Below, in pieces: positions 24,885-32,925 of a DNA stretch of 64,000 bases. The position numbers and the translations under genes are program-made. The notes under the pieces were generated by a model. That model made no database searches and had not been told where the DNA came from. It saw nothing but the letters and a program-made list of their open reading frames with translations. Every line of letters begins with the position of its first letter. Within the stretch, counting starts at the first letter, position 1. This DNA comes from Bacillota bacterium (GTDB lineage: Bacteria; Bacillota; Clostridia; Christensenellales; Aristaeellaceae), in assembly GCA_023413135.1 (NCBI GenBank), contig JAEZQK010000037.1, forward strand, positions 38,559 through 102,558, written 5' to 3'.

Positions 24885-24894
24885 TTTTCGTATA

Positions 24895-24934
24895 GCGCCG
24901 GCCTCGCCCCTAAATAAACGGGGCGCGCCGGTGC
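24895..24934 (+). terminator. Intercistronic hairpin between SBP4 and the permease
   Basis: GCGCCGGCCTCGCCCC (24895-24910) pairs with GGGGCGCGCCGGTGC (24920-24934) around an A-rich loop. There is no T-run. Such structures between binding-protein and permease genes commonly stabilise the upstream message. The stem buries the GTG at 24931, which argues for the downstream TTG as the permease start. Confidence 0.6.
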
Positions 24935-24957
24935 CAAGGGAAGGGAGGAACAAAGAT

Positions 24958-25812
24958 TTGTTCCGGCGGAAAAAAAGTGTCTGGCTGTTTTTGCTACCCG
25001 GCCTGCTCGGATTAACGGCCTTTTATCTGGCCCCGTTTATCGGGGGCATTTATTACAGCATGACGGACGGCACCTTTCAAAACAATTTCGTATGGTTTCA
25101 AAACTACAAGGAAATATGGCAGAATGAAATGTTCCGGATGGGGCTGAAAAACACCATGGAGTTGTCGCTTTTGTGCGCACCCGTGATCTGGCTCATGTCC
25201 TTCATCCTGGCTGCCATGCTGCGTACGCTCAGAAGCAGGGGGGCTTTCTTCCGCAACGCGCTGCTGCTGCCGTACTTGATGCCTTCCTCGGCGTTGCTGC
25301 TCATATGGCTGTTGATGTTCGACTACGGCGGCGTCATGAACCGCATCCTGGCGGGGCTGGGGATAAACCGTGTGCTGTGGCTGGAGGGCGGTGCTCTCCG
25401 GGTGCCTGTGGTACTCCTGTACATATGGAAGAACCTGGGCTTCTCGGTGGTCATCTTTGCCGCGGCGCTGCAAACGGTGCCGGAAGCGTACTATGAGTAC
25501 GCCAGCCTGGAAGGGGCCAACGCCTTCCAGCGGGAGACGAAGATCACGCTGCCGCTCTTGATCCCGACCGCGTTCCTGGTGTTCATGCTTGCCTGGGTAA
25601 ACGCCTTCAAAATTTTTAAGGAGGTATACTTCATCGGCGGGGCCTATCCCGATGAAACAGTGTATACGCTGCAGCATTTCATGAACAACAAGTTTGCACG
25701 CCTGGATTACCAGGATGTAACTACAGCCGCCTACAGCTTTGCCATCATCGTGTTCGGACTGTTCGGCATGATGTATGCCACCAAGGCCGTACGCTCGCCC
25801 AATCAGATATAA
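24958..25812 (+). CDS. MalF-type ABC sugar permease
   Basis: A 284-residue inner-membrane permease with six hydrophobic segments, starting FRRKKSVWLFLLPGLLGLTAFYLAPF, the usual N-terminus of binding-protein-dependent sugar permeases. The EAA loop is YASLEGANAFQRETKITLPLL, which docks an ABC ATPase. AAGGGAGG at 24941-24948 is nine bases before TTG 24958, so TTG is the preferred start over GTG 24931, which lies in a hairpin. The ATPase is not in this operon; a shared MsmK-type ATPase elsewhere is likely. It pairs with the permease at 25827. Confidence 0.85.
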   Translation: MFRRKKSVWLFLLPGLLGLTAFYLAPFIGGIYYSMTDGTFQNNFVWFQNYKEIWQNEMFRMGLKNTMELSLLCAPVIWLMSFILAAMLRTLRSRGAFFRNALLLPYLMPSSALLLIWLLMFDYGGVMNRILAGLGINRVLWLEGGALRVPVVLLYIWKNLGFSVVIFAAALQTVPEAYYEYASLEGANAFQRETKITLPLLIPTAFLVFMLAWVNAFKIFKEVYFIGGAYPDETVYTLQHFMNNKFARLDYQDVTTAAYSFAIIVFGLFGMMYATKAVRSPNQI

Positions 25813-25826
25813 GGGGGGAAGATGTT

Positions 25827-26735
25827 ATGCAAACGCAGACTACTGCCGTAAAGCCGGTAACACACCCCCTGCACCGCCACAGGCGGCTGCACTTCGGGCG
25901 GACGCTATCCATTTTGTTTTTGTCAATCATTGCCGTACTTATCCTGGTCCCCATCTTTTTTACGTTCCTGTACTCCTTCTTCCCCAAGGGAGAGATGGAA
26001 GCGTACCTTGGCCTTCGGGGCAACTATGACGAAACCAAATGGCTGGATGTACTCGTCTCCCCGGCCATGGCCTCCGTGCGGCAGTATTACAAGATACTGA
26101 TCGAGGAGCTCCAATACCTGAAGCTTTTTGTGAATTCCGCCAAATACACCTCGGCGATTTTGCTTGGCCAGGCCGCCGTGATCCCGCTGATGGCCTACGC
26201 GCTGAGCCGCTTTCACTTCAAAGGACGGGACGCGCTGTTCTTCGGCATCTTGATGCTGATGGTGCTCCCCTTCCAGGTAACGATGGCACCCAGTGTCATT
26301 ACCCTGCGCTGGATGGGGCTGATGGAAACGCCTTGGGCGGTGATACTGCCCATGCTATTTTCTCCCTTTTACATCTTCCTTCTGCGCCAATATATGGTTA
26401 GCCTGCCCGGAGAATTGCTGGAGGCGGGGATGATGGACGGGGCGGGCACCTTCCGCTGCTACGCCCATGTGGTGATACCCGTCTGCCGGCCTATCCTGGG
26501 TGCGGCCGTCGCGCTGTCCTTTGCGGATTGCTGGAACATGGTGGAGCAGCCGTTGGTGTACCTTAGCAACAGCACAGCCGAACAGCCCCTGTCGGTGATG
26601 TTCAACCAACTGAGCATCGAAGGTTCGGACGTGGCCTTTGCCGGCGCGGCGCTGTACATTCTTCCGGCGCTGTTCATCTATTTTTACTTCCAGGAAGACA
26701 TATTGCTGGGCGTTGCGCTCAGCGAGCTGAAATAG
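25827..26735 (+). CDS. MalG-type ABC sugar permease
   Basis: A 302-residue permease. A first membrane segment follows LHFGRTLSILFLSIIAVLILVPIFF, then an extracellular loop of about 60 residues, then five more segments. The EAA loop reads ELLEAGMMDGAGTFRCYAHVVIPVCRPIL. MLMVLPFQVTMAPSVITLRWMGL is typical for the MalG group. It begins 14 bases after the MalF-type gene. It is presumably the second half of an importer fed by the propeller-SBP proteins. The long first extracellular loop is larger than usual. Confidence 0.85.
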   Translation: MQTQTTAVKPVTHPLHRHRRLHFGRTLSILFLSIIAVLILVPIFFTFLYSFFPKGEMEAYLGLRGNYDETKWLDVLVSPAMASVRQYYKILIEELQYLKLFVNSAKYTSAILLGQAAVIPLMAYALSRFHFKGRDALFFGILMLMVLPFQVTMAPSVITLRWMGLMETPWAVILPMLFSPFYIFLLRQYMVSLPGELLEAGMMDGAGTFRCYAHVVIPVCRPILGAAVALSFADCWNMVEQPLVYLSNSTAEQPLSVMFNQLSIEGSDVAFAGAALYILPALFIYFYFQEDILLGVALSELK

Positions 26736-26756
26736 CGGGAGAGGAGCTACTAGGGT

Positions 26757-28112
26757 ATGAAGCTGAAAAGGATTGCATTAAAAGGCCTTATCATTCTCGC
26801 GGTTACAGTGGCGCTTTGCATGTTCTTTGCCAAAACGGTTCTGACCATCACCACCCCCAAGATTAAAATCGTGCAGGCCAGCCGCGGCAGGCTGGAGCAG
26901 AAGATCACACTGCATGGACAGGTGTTCTTTCCTGAGAAAACGGACCATATCATAAGCGATGCAGCCAAAAGCAACATCGTGGTGGATAAGGTGTACGTTC
27001 GTCCCGGCCACCACGTAAAGGCCGGGGAGACGCTGTTTACCGCCATCATTCCCGATTATGATGATAAATGGAAGGAACTGCAGGACGACTACGATGCTAA
27101 AGCCAAGGAATTGATGGATAAAGACGTAGAGAACCGCTCTGCCTCCAGAACCAGCGGTCAAAACGACATGTATGACGATGTGATGGATAAGCAGACCGCG
27201 CTTAATGCGGCGGAGCACAATGTCCGCACCCTTGCGTTGCGTCAGGGCATCACCCTTGGGGAAGATATAGCGGCGTGGCCTGACCAGGTTGCCGGGAAAG
27301 CCGATCTTATGCAGGCGGTGACGGCGGTAGAGGCTGCCAAGACTGCCTATGATGAATCTTCCACCGCTTTCTTCAAATCCTTCAACAGCGCAAAGACCAG
27401 GGTCAGAAGCTCTACCTTCAAGTATATCAACGAGCGCAACGCACTTTTGAAAGAGCTGAATACTATATCCGATGACATGGTTGCATTGGCTAACCGTAAA
27501 GATAAGCTGACCACGATCACCGCGCCCCATGATGGATATGTGGATTCCATGGATGTGAAAAACGGTGACACATACGATGGAAAGAAGAAAGCTTTCACCT
27601 TAAGCCAGGAAAATACCGCGCCGGTTTTGCGGGCGGAAATCACGTCCCTTAACAAAGCCATCGCCGACGGGACCAGGGTGGATGTGGCGGGGGATTATGG
27701 CTCCGAACGGACGTCGGTGGAAAAGACCGTGCTGGAAGGCGACGGGAAAAAGTATGTGTACATCACGCTGACCGAGAACATTATTTCCATCAAAGGCGGC
27801 ATCACCCGCATGATCACCGACGGCGATACCGAGGTGACGGTCACGTATAGGGCCAAGGAATCCGCCACGCTGGTGCCGGCCAGTGCCGTGCGCAACGAGG
27901 GCGAAGGTCAGGATTATGTATACCTCATCCAGCGCAAGTGGGGCGGCTTTCTGGGTTCCAGTTCCATGACGGCGGTCAAGACAAGCGTTACCGTATTGGA
28001 GCGGGGCGATACCGTGGTATCCATCCAGCAGGAAATGGATTATCAGGAGATTGCCGACGGGGAAGACCGGGCGCTGACCGACGATTGCACCGTGATGGAA
28101 TACATCGATTGA
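26757..28112 (+). CDS. MacA/HlyD-type membrane-fusion adaptor-like protein
   Basis: A 451-residue protein anchored by one N-terminal membrane helix (about 8-28). The first lipoyl-like half (VVDKVYVRPGHHVKAGETLFTAI, about 82-104) is followed by a long alpha-helical coiled-coil hairpin (about 105-250), the second lipoyl half (ITAPHDGYVDSMDVKNGDTY, about 258-278) and a beta-barrel/membrane-proximal region. This is the layout of periplasmic adaptor proteins that normally work with MacB-type exporters. It lies 21 bases after the MalG-type gene and 19 before a MacB-like gene, so import and export-type parts share one operon. No MacB ATPase gene is adjacent. Confidence 0.75.
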   Translation: MKLKRIALKGLIILAVTVALCMFFAKTVLTITTPKIKIVQASRGRLEQKITLHGQVFFPEKTDHIISDAAKSNIVVDKVYVRPGHHVKAGETLFTAIIPDYDDKWKELQDDYDAKAKELMDKDVENRSASRTSGQNDMYDDVMDKQTALNAAEHNVRTLALRQGITLGEDIAAWPDQVAGKADLMQAVTAVEAAKTAYDESSTAFFKSFNSAKTRVRSSTFKYINERNALLKELNTISDDMVALANRKDKLTTITAPHDGYVDSMDVKNGDTYDGKKKAFTLSQENTAPVLRAEITSLNKAIADGTRVDVAGDYGSERTSVEKTVLEGDGKKYVYITLTENIISIKGGITRMITDGDTEVTVTYRAKESATLVPASAVRNEGEGQDYVYLIQRKWGGFLGSSSMTAVKTSVTVLERGDTVVSIQQEMDYQEIADGEDRALTDDCTVMEYID

Positions 28113-28131
28113 GCTGCCGGAAGGAGACGCC

Positions 28132-29403
28132 ATGAAGGAAAAGAAGTTACGGGGCTTTCTGGCGCTTTTCATCTGCGTCGCCGTTCTCATATTGTCGGCC
28201 TTTCAGATAAACGGCGTAGGCCGCGACCTGCAGTATGTGATCCCCGCTCCGCAGATGGAGCCAAGCGACCAGCAGCAAGATCAGCAGGACCAGCAAGACC
28301 AGCAGCAGGATGATCAGGAGAATACACCCGCCCCCAAGCCCAACCAGGCCGCACTGACCCTGTGGAAAAGCCTGAAAACCGCGGCCGGGAGCTGGAACGG
28401 CATCATGGAAACATACACCATGAGCGGCATTCTGGAAAAAGCCAGCATGGCCGCCGATACGGAGGAAACGAAGCAGGCCAGGCTCACCGCCCTCAATGAG
28501 AATGCATACAAGCTGCAGCCCCAATATCTGCATTTTGGGCGACTGTTCTACCCGGAGGAGCTGAAAAAGGGTGCCGACGTCATTCTCTTGGATGAGCAGC
28601 TTGCTTTGGCACTTTTCAAAATTGCCCAGCCCATTGGCCGCACGGTAACCATCTCCGGTGTAAAGTTTAAGGTGGTCGGTATTCTGAGGCATACAAAAGC
28701 GGTGGGCGACAGTGAGGATTATGGTGCATATGTCCCGCTCAACTACCTATGGGACAAGGAGATCCAGTTGCAGGCCTTGCAGGTGACGGCCCGGCCCATC
28801 CCCGGTGCGGGAGCGCGGTCCACCTTTGCAACGGCCATGGAGAGCTGGAAAGCAGGTGGAACGCTCATCGATCTTGGCAAGGAAGCCATGGGGGCCATGC
28901 TGCCCATCCGGGTGCTGCTGTTCTTTGCAGGCGCGGCAGTATTCTTCCGGCTGCTTTCCATCTGGAACGGCCAGTTTAAGCGCTTCTTCGCTGATTACCG
29001 GCAGCGGCTTGCAAGGGAGTACGCGGTCAGGCTGATGCCACGCCTCACCATTGGAATTCTGGTGCTGGCTGCGGGATATGGTGCGCTGACATTACTGATC
29101 TCCTGGCTGATCACGTATCTGGTAGCGCCTGTGTATACCTTTACCGAGTGGGTGCCGGCCATCCTGGTGGAATGGAAGGACATTCAAACCGCCTTCTGGC
29201 AGGTATGGCAAAGCGCCTCCCGGCTGCAGGAGCTTAGAAGCCCGGAGCTCAACCACATCCGGTTCTACGGCATGCTGACGGCCTGGTTCAGCGCCGGGGC
29301 TGCTATCACCATGACAATGATGTGGGTCAGGTGGTGGGCAAGGCGCAAGCACATGCCCAATGTAACCAGGAATAGCTCCGACACCGTTGATCTCGCCTCT
29401 TAA
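28132..29403 (+). CDS. MacB-like periplasmic-core membrane protein without ATPase
   Basis: A 423-residue membrane protein. After one N-terminal helix comes a Gln/Asp-rich linker (about residues 45-65, many DQQ units), then a region resembling the MacB periplasmic core (LFYPEELKKGADVILLDEQLALALF, GRTVTISGVKFKVVGILRH, about 135-205). The C-terminal half has three or four membrane segments (near 258-285, 300-330 and 380-400). The FtsX-like domain is not clearly conserved and there is no ATP-binding domain. It appears to be a stand-alone, divergent partner of the adaptor upstream. The final gene of the operon, it is followed by a strong terminator. Confidence 0.6.
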   Translation: MKEKKLRGFLALFICVAVLILSAFQINGVGRDLQYVIPAPQMEPSDQQQDQQDQQDQQQDDQENTPAPKPNQAALTLWKSLKTAAGSWNGIMETYTMSGILEKASMAADTEETKQARLTALNENAYKLQPQYLHFGRLFYPEELKKGADVILLDEQLALALFKIAQPIGRTVTISGVKFKVVGILRHTKAVGDSEDYGAYVPLNYLWDKEIQLQALQVTARPIPGAGARSTFATAMESWKAGGTLIDLGKEAMGAMLPIRVLLFFAGAAVFFRLLSIWNGQFKRFFADYRQRLAREYAVRLMPRLTIGILVLAAGYGALTLLISWLITYLVAPVYTFTEWVPAILVEWKDIQTAFWQVWQSASRLQELRSPELNHIRFYGMLTAWFSAGAAITMTMMWVRWWARRKHMPNVTRNSSDTVDLAS

Positions 29404-29422
29404 GCAACTGATACATAAAGAA

Positions 29423-29461
29423 AATACAGCCGCTCCTGCATTGCACGGGAGCGGCTGTATT
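29423..29461. terminator. Bidirectional terminator between convergent genes
   Basis: AATACAGCCGCTCC (29423-29436) pairs perfectly with GGAGCGGCTGTATT (29448-29461). The minus side continues into TTTTC, so it suits both the SBP operon and the VanY gene. Confidence 0.85.
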
Positions 29462-29470
29462 CGTGTTGTT

Positions 29471-30556
29471 TCAGGGCAACTGCTCAATGTATTCTTCCAG
29501 CGCCCAGGCATGATCCCGCATGACGGTGCTGTGGGGCAGCCCTACGTAGCGGATGTGCCAGGGTTCCGCAAGAAAGCCGGTGATTTCTTGCTTGTCTTCC
29601 TCGTAACGGATGATGAAGCCGTAATCCCAGCAATGGGCGGCGAGCCAAAGCGCCTGCTGTGTGCCCTTGAAGGTGGTACCCGGCACGGTGATATCAAAGG
29701 CCAGACCGGTATGATGCTCGCTGGCGCCGGGATCGGCTACGGTAAGCTTTGTGGCGGAAATGGCGCTTTCGCGCTTCCTGCCTTCCGCAATATAGGCGGC
29801 TACCTTTTCATCGAACAATTGCTGCTGGTACGCTACGGAGCGGTATCCGGCACTCACCTGCCAGACGGTGATCCCATCCTTGTGGGCGGCCCGGAGCATG
29901 GTTACCAGCGCATCCACAGCTTCTTTTTCCCCCTGGATTTCACTGCCCTTGATGGTGACGATATCGCTGGGGCACGCTTCACGCATGTTTACCAGCTGAC
30001 GGGGGCTAAAATCCTCCGGGAGAAGGTTTTGCTTGTTTACAAGAATAGGCCTGCCGGCTGCGATTGAACTGTTGGGATCAGGCGTGGGCGTTGGCGGCGG
30101 GGTGGGAGTGATGACAATGCGCTGGGCCCGGTCGGAATATAACAGCTCCTTGGTGGCCGGGCCTACAATGCCGTCGGACTCCAGCCCGTGCTGCTCCTGG
30201 AAGAGGGTGACGGCTGCCTTGGTGCCGTTGCCGAACTGCCCGTCTACCTCACCTTCGTAAAAGCCCAGTTCCTTCAAGCGTGACTGCAGCTTTTCCACTT
30301 CCTCGCCCTTGGCGCCGTTGCGGATCATCTGCTCGGTAGGCGTCGGCGTGGGCTGGTTGGGGTCCTGCGTCATCAGCTGTATGAACCCGGCGGACGGGGC
30401 GGGAGTGGGTGTCAGACTCATTTCCTCCGCCGTGCGCCCCGACAGTTTCGCCACATTTGCGCCCAGCCAGCCGATTGCCACCAATAGTATGCAAAGCAGC
30501 ACATAGCCGATGATCTGAGGTATGTTCCGCCTTTTTTTTCGCCTGTCGCTGCGCAT
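29471..30556 (-). CDS. VanY-type D,D-carboxypeptidase with peptidoglycan-binding domain
   Basis: A 361-residue, membrane-anchored peptidoglycan hydrolase. One helix (about 12-33) is followed by a Thr/Pro linker, a PG_binding_1 domain (about 75-135, GAKGEEVEKLQSRLKELGFYEGEVDGQFG), a second Pro/Thr linker and a VanY domain (about 190-358). Zinc and catalytic motifs are SEHHTGLAFDI (HxxxxxxD type) and EPWHIRYVG, with the conserved SAGYRS ahead. It trims the terminal D-Ala of muropeptides. The frame is open to 31063 through repeat DNA, but GGGAGG directly before the ATG at 30556 fixes the start. It stands alone, convergent with the SBP operon. Confidence 0.9.
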   Translation of the reverse strand: MRSDRRKKRRNIPQIIGYVLLCILLVAIGWLGANVAKLSGRTAEEMSLTPTPAPSAGFIQLMTQDPNQPTPTPTEQMIRNGAKGEEVEKLQSRLKELGFYEGEVDGQFGNGTKAAVTLFQEQHGLESDGIVGPATKELLYSDRAQRIVITPTPPPTPTPDPNSSIAAGRPILVNKQNLLPEDFSPRQLVNMREACPSDIVTIKGSEIQGEKEAVDALVTMLRAAHKDGITVWQVSAGYRSVAYQQQLFDEKVAAYIAEGRKRESAISATKLTVADPGASEHHTGLAFDITVPGTTFKGTQQALWLAAHCWDYGFIIRYEEDKQEITGFLAEPWHIRYVGLPHSTVMRDHAWALEEYIEQLP

Positions 30557-30642
30557 GCTGCCTCCCAAATTTTTCAATAATACCAGTATACCACCATATA
30601 ACGATCCAGGCAAGGAACTCTGTCCCTTGCATCGGGGCTCAA

Positions 30643-30750
30643 GGCTCCGAAGCCGAAGCGCCGCCTGTGGCGGATAAAGCGAGGCGGAGGAGGCTGGCGA
30701 AACAAGCAGTGCGAACGGTAGTGAGCAATGCGACGATTGAGCCAGATGGA
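30643..30750 (+). repeat. Dispersed repeat, left copy of an inverted pair
   Basis: About 108 bases, from GGCTCCGAAG to GCCAGATGGA, match the reverse complement of 31241-31347 at roughly 85 percent, with small indels. The core GCTGGCGAAACAAGC is identical. Together with the element between them this fills the 824-base gap 30557-31380, which holds no gene I can recognise. Confidence 0.8.
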
Positions 30751-30896
30751 ATGAGCCCCTTGAGAATCCCCATATCAAGTGTGAATGCAAAGGAGAACAT
30801 TTATCCCCGCAGCAAAAGGCTCGAAAGTAATACCGTTCCAGATCGTTCATACAGCGATCCAGCCAGCATAAGTGATGTTGAAATGAACCGTCGCAG

Positions 30897-31022
30897 GCGG
30901 GCGATTGATAATCGCCCCTACGGCTATAAAGAGTATATTGGCCTTTCTTCCGGCTCCCATATGCTACGGAAGAGAAGACAAAAAACTCCATGCAGATGTA
31001 GGGGCGATTATCAATCGCCCGC
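30897..31022. repeat. MITE-like element with 25-base perfect terminal inverted repeats
   Basis: The 25 bases at 30897-30921 are the exact reverse complement of 30998-31022. Each arm is itself a hairpin (GGGCGATT-gat-AATCGCCC). The 76-base interior has no coding potential. A related, partly truncated element is at 46084-46195, so this is a dispersed family. Confidence 0.85.
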
Positions 31023-31142
31023 GGAGTGCCGGTTATTGATAGGCCGAAAGATGGCATACTCATCCGATAACAATCCTATTAACGCTTTAATGATTTGCGT
31101 TATGATAAGATTCCTTCTATAGGAATAATGGCACAAGCAAAA

Positions 31143-31164
31143 GGGACGGTTTTCAAACCGTCCC
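31143..31164. repeat. Perfect short palindrome
   Basis: GGGACGGTTT-tc-AAACCGTCCC. There is no T-run and no adjacent gene end, so I do not call it a terminator. Confidence 0.5.
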
Positions 31165-31240
31165 CGAGTTTCAAAAAATGCTGCATTTGTAAAGATGTCC
31201 TTGATGTTTTCCATAATAGGGGATTCCAAAGGGATGTATT

Positions 31241-31347
31241 CCGGCTGGCTCAATCGGCGCGCTGACTCGCTACCGCTCGCATCGCTTGTTTCGCCAGCTT
31301 CCTTCGCCTCGCTTCATCCGCCACAGGCGGCGCTCATCTTCGGAACC
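31241..31347 (-). repeat. Dispersed repeat, right copy of an inverted pair
   Basis: Reverse-complement partner of 30643-30750. It lies between the small palindrome and the 3' end of gdhA. No target-site duplication or transposase is visible. Confidence 0.8.
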
Positions 31348-31359
31348 TTTGGCGGGGTT

Positions 31360-31380
31360 CCCAGGGGCGGAGCCCCTGGG
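31360..31380 (-). terminator. Hairpin directly after gdhA
   Basis: CCCAGGGGC-gga-GCCCCTGGG is a perfect stem touching the gdhA stop codon. No T-run follows on the minus strand, so it may act in 3' end protection or as a weak terminator. Confidence 0.5.
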
Positions 31381-32718
31381 TTACACCGCGCCTTGGGCCA
31401 GCATGGCGTCGGCCACCTTGAGGAAGCCGGCGATATTGGCACCGGCGATATAGTTGCCTGCCATGCCATAGGCTTCCGCGGCCTCGGCGGACTTTTGGAA
31501 GATGTTTTTCATGATGCTGTAGAGCTTGGCGTCCACTTCCTCAAAGGTCCAGGCAAGGCGAAGGCTGTTTTGACTCATTTCCAGGGCGCTTACGGCTACG
31601 CCGCCGGCATTGGCCGCCTTGCCGGGCGCGAAAAGAACATTGTTTTGCTGGAAGATGTGAGCGGCTTCCAGGGTGGAAGGCATATTGGCGCCTTCGGCCA
31701 CGGCGATGACGCCGTTTTTGACAAGCGCCTTTGCGCCCTCCGCATCCAGCTCGTTTTGCGTGGCGCAGGGAAGCGCGATCTGCGCGGGCACCGTCCAGAT
31801 ACCGCGGAAGCCGGGTGTATAGGCGGCATGGGGCAAAGCTTGCGTGTATTCCCGGATACGCCCGCGCCGCACTTCCTTGATTTCTTTCACAAGTGCAAGG
31901 TCGACACCCTTCTCGTCCACAATATACCCGTCGGAATCGCTCATGGCTACTACCAGGCCGCCCATCTGCGTGATTTTCTTTGCAGCGTAGATGGCCACGT
32001 TGCCGGAACCGGAGATAACCACACGCTTGCCCTGTACGTCGTGGCCGTGATAGCGCATCATTTCCTGCGCCAGATAGCACAGGCCAAAGCCCGTGGCCTC
32101 GGTACGGCCCAGGCTGCCGCCGTAGGTAAGGCCCTTGCCGGTGAGCACGCCTTCGTAGAGGCCTGTCAAACGCTTATACTGGCCGAACATATACCCGATC
32201 TCCCGGCCGCTTACGCCGATATCCCCGGCGGGCACGTCGACATTCTGGCCGATATGGCGGTACAGCTCCGTCATGAAGCTCTGGCAAAAGCGCATGACTT
32301 CGTTGTCGCTCTTGCCCTTGGGATCAAAGTCGCTGCCACCCTTGCCGCCGCCGATGGGCAGGCCTGTCAGGCTGTTCTTGAAGACCTGCTCAAAGCCCAG
32401 GAATTTGATGATTGACAGGTTCACGCTGGGATGCAGCCGAAGACCGCCTTTGATGGGCCCGATGGCGCTGTTGAACTGAACGCGGTAGCCCCTGTTCACC
32501 TGCACGCGGCCGGTATCGTCGATCCAGGGCACGCGGAAGACGATCACCCGTTCCGGCTCCACCAGCCGCTCCAGCAGCCCGGCGCGTTCATATTCGGGAT
32601 GGCGCTGGATCACCGGGTCAAGCGTAGTCAGGATCTCCTGGGCGGCCTGAAGGAATTCCGGTTCATGGGCATTGCGGCTTTGAAGCTCCGCCAAGACCCG
32701 CAGGGCATAACTGGGCAC
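31381..32718 (-). CDS. gdhA: NADP-type glutamate dehydrogenase
   Basis: A 445-residue hexameric-type glutamate dehydrogenase that makes glutamate from 2-oxoglutarate and ammonia. The substrate region is GLRLHPSVNLSIIKFLGFEQ, the catalytic lysine lies in GGGKGGSDFDPKGKSD, PAGDIGVSGREIGYMFGQYK follows, and the Rossmann fold has ISGSGNVAIYA. The frame is open to 32967, but those extra residues do not match the family. GTG at 32718 is preceded by AAAGGAGC at proper spacing and gives the usual N-terminus (YALRVLAELQSRNAHEPEF). An ATG-only gene caller would choose a start about 80 residues too far upstream. It is monocistronic. Confidence 0.95.
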   Translation of the reverse strand: MPSYALRVLAELQSRNAHEPEFLQAAQEILTTLDPVIQRHPEYERAGLLERLVEPERVIVFRVPWIDDTGRVQVNRGYRVQFNSAIGPIKGGLRLHPSVNLSIIKFLGFEQVFKNSLTGLPIGGGKGGSDFDPKGKSDNEVMRFCQSFMTELYRHIGQNVDVPAGDIGVSGREIGYMFGQYKRLTGLYEGVLTGKGLTYGGSLGRTEATGFGLCYLAQEMMRYHGHDVQGKRVVISGSGNVAIYAAKKITQMGGLVVAMSDSDGYIVDEKGVDLALVKEIKEVRRGRIREYTQALPHAAYTPGFRGIWTVPAQIALPCATQNELDAEGAKALVKNGVIAVAEGANMPSTLEAAHIFQQNNVLFAPGKAANAGGVAVSALEMSQNSLRLAWTFEEVDAKLYSIMKNIFQKSAEAAEAYGMAGNYIAGANIAGFLKVADAMLAQGAV

Positions 32719-32806
32719 AAAAAAGCGCTCCTTTCTTTCCTCAAGGGCGCAATCAAAACAAAGCCGCTGCGCCCTTGAAACGGCTATACATCTGTCAACT
32801 GCTTCC

Positions 32807-32835
32807 ATTGTACAATATTGCAGCTTTTCTTGCAA
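32807..32835 (-). promoter_or_regulatory. Promoter of gdhA
   Basis: On the minus strand TTGCAA (32835-32830), a 17-base spacer and TACAAT (32812-32807), about 88 bases upstream of the GTG start. Confidence 0.55.
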
Positions 32836-32869
32836 GATGTATCTATACAGCTTATTCTGTTCCGCTTCA

Positions 32870-32898
32870 TTGACGCTCATAAGCACAAAGGATATAAT
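32870..32898 (+). promoter_or_regulatory. Promoter of the glycosyltransferase-like gene
   Basis: TTGACG (32870-32875), a 17-base spacer and a perfect TATAAT (32893-32898), 28 bases before the ATG at 32926. Confidence 0.75.
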
Positions 32899-32925
32899 GG
32901 TAGAAATCACCACGCAGGAGGGCAC

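Noticed and set aside
30557..31063. N-terminal extension of the VanY frame by 169 codons
   Set aside because: It runs through dispersed repeats, encodes no recognisable domain, and the ATG at 30556 has an ideal ribosome site followed by a normal membrane anchor.
30643..31347. Insertion sequence bounded by inverted repeats
   Set aside because: There is no transposase gene between the arms, no target duplication is visible, and the arms are too divergent for a recent insertion.
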